In this document: one piece after another, positions 56,884 to 64,000 of the stretch
Position numbering within the stretch: the stretch's first letter is position 1
Layout of the letters: each line of letters begins with the position of its first letter
From: Deroplatys truncata
Lineage: Eukaryota; Arthropoda; Insecta; Mantodea; Mantidae
NCBI GenBank assembly: GCA_030765065.1
Contig: CM060978.1
Span: 56,634,421-56,698,420, forward strand
Direction of reading: 5' to 3'
DNA length: 64,000 nt
Made by a program: the position numbers and the translations under genes
The notes under the pieces: model-generated
Database searches by the model: none
What the model saw: the letters and a program-made list of their open reading frames with translations, nothing else
Told to the model about the DNA's origin: nothing

Positions 56884-57882
56884 CGGGACTTATGATGATG
56901 GTAGTTGTATTTGTTGCCAACTTTGAAGAAGTTATTTAACTGGACGCTGGATGTGGGATTTTGAGAAACCCTACAGTTGTACGCCAATTTGAAGAAGTAT
57001 TTAGGTTATGTATATTTGAAAAAGTGTGTTGTTATGTAACAACGTTTGGGACGCCACTTTGTGAAAAGTAGTTTTCTCAATCTGAAGTTTGTAGTATTGA
57101 AGATGATGCTTGTTTTACGTAATACTATTTTAATCTGCCGCAGCTGCTTCAGTCAAACTATAGAATCAAAAGTTCTTGTTCAGGTTGTGATATGACAAAA
57201 AATTAAAGACGTCGCAGAATTTACTTTTAAATTTCACTTCTTTTTATTTATTTATACTTGCACATTTATAAAACACAACACTTTATAAAAGAAAACTGTG
57301 AGCACTTTACATATTCTTAATGTATTTACTAGCGGAGAACACAATTTTTGCCATCTACACGCTATCACATCATGTCCGCGACTTTTACATCTGCACTCTT
57401 TAACATCATGCCCGCGACTGACTAATCTTAACGGTAAAAACCTTAAAGCTCTGGTAATGCCAGTCTCTCATTGGCTAACTCTAATCCAATAGAATTTAAC
57501 TATTCAAAGTAAAACTTTTCTTTACTGTTGATTGGCTAATTCGAAACTGTAAGCGAAACTTACGTCACTACCGATCTTTCCATGACCAGTATTTTTTAAA
57601 ATTCCAGATACATTATTGTCACAAAATTTACATTACTACCTCATTATTAACAACCTAAAACATATTATTCTCACAGTTTTTGCACTATTAGAATATATAA
57701 ACATTTACATAACATTAATAAATACGTTTACAATAAAAATAAGTATTTACAATGACTTACATACAATTTAAATAATAACTACATATATATATTGTTTTCA
57801 ATGTTGGCTGTTATTGAATTTAATTAATACAATGAATGTTATTTAGGCATTAAATTACTTAAGTGTTAAAAATACTGCCTCA
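56884..57882 (-). repeat. Family B LTR-like repeat, copy 8, diverged subfamily
   Basis: CTGCCGCAGCTGCTTCAGTC replaces the usual CTCGGCTGCGTCAGT. Two CCAAT-type boxes are kept (CTCATTGGCTA, AATCCAATAG), and it ends AATACTGCCTCA. It abuts copy 7. Confidence 0.5.
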
Positions 57883-58089
57883 AATTGAAATCTGACTCCA
57901 GGAAACATCAAAATTAAATTACTGTCTCGAATAATGAGTACTGGTACACAATCAGTAACGTGTACTGTACTGAACAAGACGGTTTTACCGTACCATCCAG
58001 TAGACTTCACATTAGACACAACTAGAGACAGTGACTAGTACTACACAAGAATACGTTTTGTTAACATCTAATACGACACAAACAGGAGA

Positions 58090-58440
58090 CTCTAACATGA
58101 CGGATTTAATGTTGACACATGTAGCTGAGTAAAAGCCTTCTGTGACTCCATGTTCCTAACCTCAAAATCCTTATTTTGGTAGTGCCCCCCGTAAAGAGAG
58201 CTGCCAACCCCTTCAGCTGCCGTGGTGGGGGCTCTGCGGACCCTAAGTACTCGTGGTAACAACCATCCGAGCCCCACCCGTGACGGGTTGTTTGGACTGG
58301 GTTGGACTCGGTGGCGCAGTGGTTTCCGATACCCGTGAGAGATTCGGTACGTCTGGGCGGTCTCCGTCCAGGCGGGGTTGTGAGACACCTCAACGTCCTC
58401 CGGTTCATCAATGGAGAGCCGGTATACGGTCGGCTATGAG
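58090..58440 (-). pseudogene. LINE 5' fragment: leader and start of the endonuclease domain
   Basis: The minus strand reads LKGLAALFTGGTTKIRILRL then GTW, matching the opening of LINE endonucleases (KTRIRILR.GTWNVRSL), after which homology stops (SHRRLLL...). The preceding 250 bp is GC-rich. Only this 5' piece is present. Confidence 0.5.
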
Positions 58441-58454
58441 ACTGTCTCCAAGTT

Positions 58455-59509
58455 GATTTTTCGGTAGTCTTCCCTTTGAAGTTGTTATTTTTCTGCTCCA
58501 CATTTGGGAAGTCAAACTTGAAGTTGTTATTGTTTACGTAATTTTTGTTGTTAGCCACGCGCTTGGGAAGCCAATTTGAAGTAGATATTGTCTTTTGGAG
58601 TTTGTTTATTTATTTCCACACTTGGGAAACCCAAATTGAGAAGGTGTTTCTTACGTAATATACTGCTACGTATGAGAAGCCGATTTGAAGATGATGTATT
58701 TTTGATGTTACGCTCCAAGTTTAAATCAAATATTAGTTTTGTTATTAAACTGGTTGTATAGATATTATTTATGTTTGTTTTTGCCTCGGCTGCGTCAGTA
58801 TTGTTTTTAGAGTCACGTATCTCTTAATCAGGGCGTGGTGCGATAAGAATGTAGGCTTACACAGATTTAAAGTTTAAATTCACTTCTTTTTATTAATCCT
58901 TGACACACATTAAATAGCACTACACTGATATTAAGAGCTGTAAGATTCCCTAATTTAATACTTGCACTTTGTTATTGTATATACATATTTTACGATTCCA
59001 CGAATACGTAATATTTCTTTAGAGAACACATCTTCCAAGGTCTGCAGGCAACTGAACATATTTCAACCGTCAAAACCACTAAGCTTCTGTATTTCAAGTC
59101 TCTGATTGGCCGATCCTAGTCTAATAGAATACCTGTATTTAATTAAAGCTTTTTCTGGCTGTTGATTGGTTATTTTTAAAAACTATCACAAAGCTTACAT
59201 TATCGTTGCTCTAATCTTGACTAGCAACATTTAAACTCTCAAACTCATTATTTCCTCAAGGTTACTGCATTGTTACCTCATTGTTAGCAACGTTAAACTT
59301 ATTATTCTCACAGCTCTTACACTATTAAATTACATAATGCATTCACATAGCATTATTAAACATGTTTACAATAATATAAGCATTTGCAATGACTGTTACA
59401 TACATTTTTATAAATTATTACATATATATTGCATCAAGGCGGGCCGTTATTGAATTTACATATCATATAATTTAATTGAAATTATTCAAATATTAAAAAT
59501 ACTGCCTCA
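58455..59509 (-). repeat. Family B LTR-like repeat, copy 9, with expanded leader
   Basis: 58455-58740 holds five successive units of about 55-65 bp (TTTGGGAAGTCAAACTTGAA, GCTTGGGAAGCCAATTTGAA, CTTGGGAAACCCAAATTGAG, TATGAGAAGCCGATTTGAAG). TTGCCTCGGCTGCGTCAGTA and the LTR-like body follow, ending AATACTGCCTCA. Confidence 0.6.
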
Positions 59510-60071
59510 CCTTTTGGAAATTGACGCGCCTAAGAGCCATATCCACTTTTGCCTTTTAATGGGGAGCCGGATTAAAATTTTCAGCCACTAGGTTGTCACC
59601 CAATCTGGGTACAGTGGGGACAGCGGCCCTGGTATTGTACTGCCTTTCTACTCTACAGCTTTTTGCACATTGCTTTTCGGCATCCAGTATATAACACTAT
59701 TCATATAAAAGTTGATTCTACTGTCATTAGGAAGGAATCAAATTAATAAAGAAGTGTTTATTTAAAGACTGCGAAAATAACGTTGAAATGCAATTTGATG
59801 TAACAAGATCTTGCAATGAAAAGAAGAAAAATGTAAAATCGCCAACTTTCAAACCTGTCCGTTATATGACACACTCATATTTTCGTACTTTAATGAATTT
59901 CATTAACAATGGAGCTGAATAGGTTTTATTTTATCGATTTCTTATGATTTCCTGGATATATAATACTAAATAGGAGATTTCACTACCCACTCACCGTTTT
60001 TTATGTGATTATGTAACATTCCATTTTAGTCAAAATCATTAGATCCGCCTTCAAGAAAATGAAAGATGGCA
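59510..60071. other. No recognised feature
   Basis: No repeat landmark or supported frame. Confidence 0.35.
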
Positions 60072-60714
60072 ATTTTTACTTTTTCTACTTTGTACCTACA
60101 TAGCAACCAGAGAAGGGATTTTATTCTATTGAAAAAATTCGATACTGGAATTTCACGGGAAAAACATGCTTTGAGGAGTCCTGAATAAAAAAAAACATTT
60201 TTAGAAAAACGTCGGTGTCTGTATGTAACGAAAAGTCGGATAAGTACCAAACTTGGTGTTTAGGTTCAATATCTTACATGGATGCGACACGAAGATTTTT
60301 AAGAAGATCCATCCTCCCCAAACTAGCTTAACATGGAACATTTTTTCGATTTTTTTTTATTTTCTAAAAATGCGCTGACGGTTTAGATTAAAATACCATA
60401 ATATTAAAGATATTTACACGAGAAATAAAACGTGCATCCTGAATTTTTTGATAGTAGCCCATGAAGGAAGGAATTTTATATAATCTTGTATATAATCTTG
60501 AGCAATATACGAAAGCGTATTATACCAAAATGTAGATATCTTTAAAGCACACAATTCATTTCAAATATTTTTTGTGGCATAAGCCATTTCCGACATATCC
60601 GTTCTTATTGACTCGATTGTTCAATATTTTGTCATTTTTTCATGTCCTGTCGACATTAAGTTGCTTTTCACGGTGGCATTGAAAGATAACTTTAAGAATT
60701 TTAAGGCCAGCATA
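60072..60714 (-). mobile_element. Family A repeat, second subfamily, left part of an interrupted copy
   Basis: TACTTTTTCTACTTTGTACC through TTTTAAGGCCAGCATA. It resumes at 62291 with TATAGCGTCCAGTTCTTACA and ends AGAGAAAGTCATGTGAATGT at about 62485. The transposon at 60715-62290 sits at the TA of CAGCATATAGCG. Confidence 0.75.
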
Positions 60715-62290
60715 CAGGGTGAATCACCTAAAACTTGCACCTCAAATATTTCGGAAATGGAAAGTGCTATTGCTGCGAAGTTTTCACACTATGGATCGGT
60801 AGTCAGGGCCTCGTACATTTAGCCTATAAACAGATTTTAATAATACTGATAAAGTGCATTTTTTGGGAAAGAAAACAATTTTTTTAAATAGAACGATGCT
60901 TAGTTACATCAACAGAATAAAGGTAGGGTAAATTGCAATGTCAATTGTTTTTTGTTGCAGGATTCTAGTGCAAGTGGTTTACGAGAAATCGTATTTTGAA
61001 AGGTTTCCACTCCGACAATTGTTTATCCCATTCAACCTGCTTAGTTGCTAGGTACGATGTCGTTATGTTTGTTTCGGTTGTGTTTTCTGTTCATTGATTG
61101 CATTGTGACTTTCTGGTCCGTTAGTTTGTGACAGTTCAAGCAGTAAGTCGTGAGTGGAAGATGGGGTTTACTAATGCAGAAAAAGCCGACATGCTCGTGG
61201 TGTATGGAGAGTGTAGGAAGAATGCAGTTCGTTCCTGTACGGTGTATGCGGAAACGTATCCCAATAGACGTTAACCATCTCGGTAATTATTTATCAACCT
61301 CTTCAACCAATTACGTGAAAATGGCACCGTAACACCTAAAGAACGTAACAGAAACAAACAAGTGACTGGAGAAGAAGGCAGAAATTAATGTTTTGGCTGC
61401 CTTTGGAGTAGATCCGCAAATTAATTCCCGCATAATCGCAGGTGGAAGTGGCATAAGTCAAGTAAGTGTACTGCGCATTCTCCATCGACATAGGTTACAC
61501 CCCTATCACACTCCATCAAGAGCTGCATGGAAAGGATTTTGAGAATAGTTTTAACTTTTGTACTGGGCATTGATACATGATACTCCAGTTTCATCATATA
61601 ACTCGCACAAGTATCGCAGCCTCCTGACAGACCATCTGCCACAGTTGCAGACTAGGAAGAACCTGTGGTACCAACATGATGGCTGTCCAGCCCATAGTGT
61701 ACGAAGTACTACAGCTTGTCTTAACGGATTGTTTTCAAAGCGTTGGATAGGACGAAGAGGACCTGTACCTTGGCCGCCCGTTCACCGGATCTGACTCCTT
61801 TAGACTTTTTTCTGCGGGGAAGGCTGAAAGACACTGTCTACAACGTGTGCAGCAGTCTTTCCATAGCAGACTGGAAGCGTGTATTGAAGCTGCCGGTGGC
61901 CATTTTGAACACAACCTTTGAAGGGCTATGTTCTCTTTACTTGTAAGAATCCACAGAAGTATTGTAATTCCCTTTTGTTTTTCTTTAGATTGTGCCACCA
62001 CAGGTTGTACAAGTGTCGGTGCGTAAAAGTTTCAAAATATGATTTCTCGTAAACCACTTGCACTAGAATCTTGCAACAAACGCCACTGACATTTTAATTT
62101 ACGCTATATTTATTCTGTTGATGTAACTAGGCATTGTTCCATTTAAAAAGCTGTGTGTTTGCTCAAAAATACACATTCTCAGTATTATTAAAATCTGTTT
62201 ATAGGCCAAATGTGCGAGCTTCTGAGTGCCAATCAATGCTGTGAAAACTGCACATCAATAGCACTGTCCATTTTCGAAATATTTGCGGCG
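60715..62290. mobile_element. Mariner-superfamily transposon with inverted repeats of about 260 bp
   Basis: Left arm 60715-61000 starts CAGGGTGAATCACC and contains AAACAGATTTTAATAATACT and GGTTTACGAGAAATCGTATT. Right arm 62029-62290 contains their complements (AATATGATTTCTCGTAAACC, AGTATTATTAAAATCTGTTT). The right arm lacks the outermost 30 or so bases. TA flanks both sides, and family A sequence is continuous across the insertion. Confidence 0.82.
61161..61921 (+). pseudogene. Transposase of the 60715-62290 element, broken
   Basis: ATG at 61161: MGFTNAEKADMLVVYGECRK, then CTVYAETYPNRR and a stop where CAA is expected. Further blocks in other frames: LRENGTVTPKERNRNKQVTG, INVLAAFGVDPQINSRIIAG (helix-turn-helix region), SVLRILHRHRLHPYHTP, WYQHDGCPAHSVRSTTACLN (second catalytic D), PDLTPLDFFLRGRLKDTVYN (third acidic residue D), ending GGHFEHN-L-stop. 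The segment with the first catalytic D is missing between about 61540 and 61560, so the enzyme is dead twice over. Confidence 0.78.
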
Positions 62291-62505
62291 TATAGCGTCC
62301 AGTTCTTACATATTTGACTATCGCTGTCCCCTTTGCATCTATAACGAAATGTGTAATGTAGCTATTTCTGCAGAATTTTATCTGAATTAAAATGAAGCAG
62401 ATGGAAAAATAAATTTCGTAAGAATAATTTGTACATTCACTAATAACTGTTATCAATAGAGGGTAGAGAAAGTCATGTGAATGTAACACATCAGATTTGC
62501 TTCCG

Positions 62506-63098
62506 TGTGAAGGGTAGTTTGGGTGTGGAATCCTTGGAAATTGCTGAAGTTGAATACGAAGTTTGCGCCTTTAGAAGCTCCGGGAGGAAGGGATAAGGCA
62601 AGAGAGTACGAAGATTGGCCATATCTGACGGCGACAGGTGCAGCTTCGATGCCTCACCCCCCCCCCCCCCCCCGCTATCCACATGGACAGGTTTGGGCAG
62701 AAGGTTTGATGCGAGGAAAGAAAATAGTTCTCTCCGTGAAGCACATCCATCGACCATCATGCCAGGACATGCAAGTTGAAAGGAAATGAGAGAGAGAACA
62801 ATTTTATATCTGGTAGTACATTACTCACCTCAGCAACTGCCTACAACACGGAAAAACCACGAAAAACCAAAGGTCAGATCCAATTGGAATAGAACCCTGA
62901 ACTTCCAGAATGCGAGCCGTATACCACGTGATAATATTGTTTCTAAACCCATGAGCAGAAGCTGTTTGTTTTAACATGCTAGAGACCCTGAAACGGGAAG
63001 CAGTAGATGTCGCACTCTTTAGATAAAGAGTTGTTTACCAACAACTGTTACGTCACGCACACCATACCTACAGCAAATGGTAGTGTTTATGGCATTAT
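62506..63098. other. No recognised gene; contains a C17 run
   Basis: A C17 homopolymer lies at 62657-62673. Frames on both strands across it are chance. The start (GAAGGGTAGTTTGGGTGTGG) may be a family A scrap. Confidence 0.4.
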
Positions 63099-63875
63099 TA
63101 CTTTCTCTACTACGTATAGTAAGTAGGGGAAGTATTGTATTCCACCCAAAAATTCGATACCGAGATTTCACCGGAAATACATGTTTTCAGACCCCCTAAA
63201 CCCCAAAAAAGCTTTTATGGAAACATTTCCGCGTGTGCCTGTGTGTGTTGTGAACAGCATAACTCAGAAACAAACAGTCGCATAAACAACACCCCAGATT
63301 ACCCTTTACATGGAACATTTTTAGAAAAGTTTAATTTTGTCAAAATTGGCTCCAACGATTTTGATTATAGTATTATATGTTTAAGATATTTTCATGACAA
63401 ATAAAATGTATATCTCGAATTTTATGGAAATGTCTCCAAAAGTATTTCATTGTGAACGACTTTTGCATAACTGGTAAACCATAAGAGATAGACAAAATTT
63501 TACTGTACAAAAAATGTAGATCGCGTTAAAATACACAATTTATGTCATATACATGTTTTTGTTGGGTGAACCATTTTCGAGATATTGCTTGTTATTCCCT
63601 TAAATGATCTAATACATTTTATCAAATGGGAGTTCTTATTCATTTTTTTATGTCCTGGAAATGCAAACAGAATGAAATACTCCACATAGCAACCACCTCT
63701 TAAAATATTTGACTATCGCTTAAATACTACCAATTCCCCTTGCATCTACACGAAAATTAGCAATAAGATTAACATCTCGATTAACATGAAGCATATGGAG
63801 AATAAGCGTTTGTAAAAATTGTTTGTACAAGAGTAGAGAATGTCATGTGAGTGTAACACATCAGATATTTTTAAT
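63099..63875 (-). mobile_element. Family A repeat, full-length
   Basis: TACTTTCTCTACTACGTATA to GAGAATGTCATGTGAGTGTA and ACACATCAGATATTTTT. The microsatellite slot holds GTGTGCCTGTGTGTG. Confidence 0.78.
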
Positions 63876-63898
63876 AGTATTTTGTACAGTATGGTAAC

Positions 63899-64000
63899 TA
63901 CGAGGAGTGTCTAATAACTAAGTTTCCCTATTTTTTTAAAAAAAAACATTGCACACAATTAATCATGTTGAATTAGTTTTACTTATATTGTACAATCCTT
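63899..64000. mobile_element. Possible left end of a mariner element, cut by the window edge
   Basis: TACGAGGAGTGTCTAATAAC then TAAGTTTCCCTA resembles terminal repeats of SETMAR-type mariners (TACGAGGG.TGTC.AATAAGT form). No coding part lies within the window. Confidence 0.45.

Overview
The window looks like nuclear DNA from an insect (or close arthropod relative) with a large, repeat-filled genome. The evidence is spliced coding exons with consensus GT/AG borders, no prokaryote-style genes, an AT-rich background, and dense Tc1/mariner transposons, non-LTR fragments, tRNA-derived SINEs and LTR-like repeats. A hemimetabolous (polyneopteran-type) insect would fit the very long intron, but this is inference and the species cannot be read from the sequence.

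The only host gene I can support lies on the minus strand. Two exons, at 55491-55593 and 5967-6198, encode consecutive parts of an N-terminal discoidin (F5/8 type C) domain of the discoidin domain receptor type (Ddr/smal-like). Splice phases match: the upstream exon ends CG, and the first G of the next exon completes an Arg codon. The intron between them is about 49.3 kb and fills most of the window. The rest is flanking intron: 55594-64000 upstream in the gene, 1-5966 downstream. The signal-peptide exon and the exons for the end of the discoidin domain, the membrane segment and the kinase are not visible here.

The intron is largely a transposon archive. The dominant component, here 'family A', is an 800-900 bp non-autonomous repeat with dozens of full or broken copies in both orientations. 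It has a 5' hairpin, a subterminal ACTTTCTCTACT whose inverse closes the 3' end, a hairpin just before that 3' end, and a (CA)n-type microsatellite at a fixed internal position. This architecture recalls Helentron-derived elements of the DINE-1 type. Family A forms head-to-tail arrays (10.0-12.0 kb and 36.7-38.9 kb) and often inserts beside or inside its own copies. 'Family B' is an LTR-like repeat of about 950 bp that starts TGAGGCAG, carries a CCAAT-box cluster, and ends in a leader made of degenerate modules. It occurs at 3.3, 9.05, 16.0, 17.1, 24.0, 33.5, 56.0, 56.9 and 58.5 kb.

Other elements are three decayed Tc1 transposons (12.7, 31.3 and 52.4 kb), a mariner-superfamily element with very long inverted repeats (60.7-62.3 kb), an internally deleted transposase element about 45 bp from the splice acceptor of the exon at 6 kb, further mariner fragments (7.8, 48.9 and 63.9 kb), a LINE with a 5' inversion (44.6-45.6 kb), two other LINE fragments (0.2 and 58.1 kb), several tRNA-derived SINEs, and a 1.27 kb minisatellite of about 46 bp units (29.07-30.33 kb). 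All transposase and reverse-transcriptase reading frames seen are broken. Stretches without a recognisable feature are listed so the reader knows they were examined.
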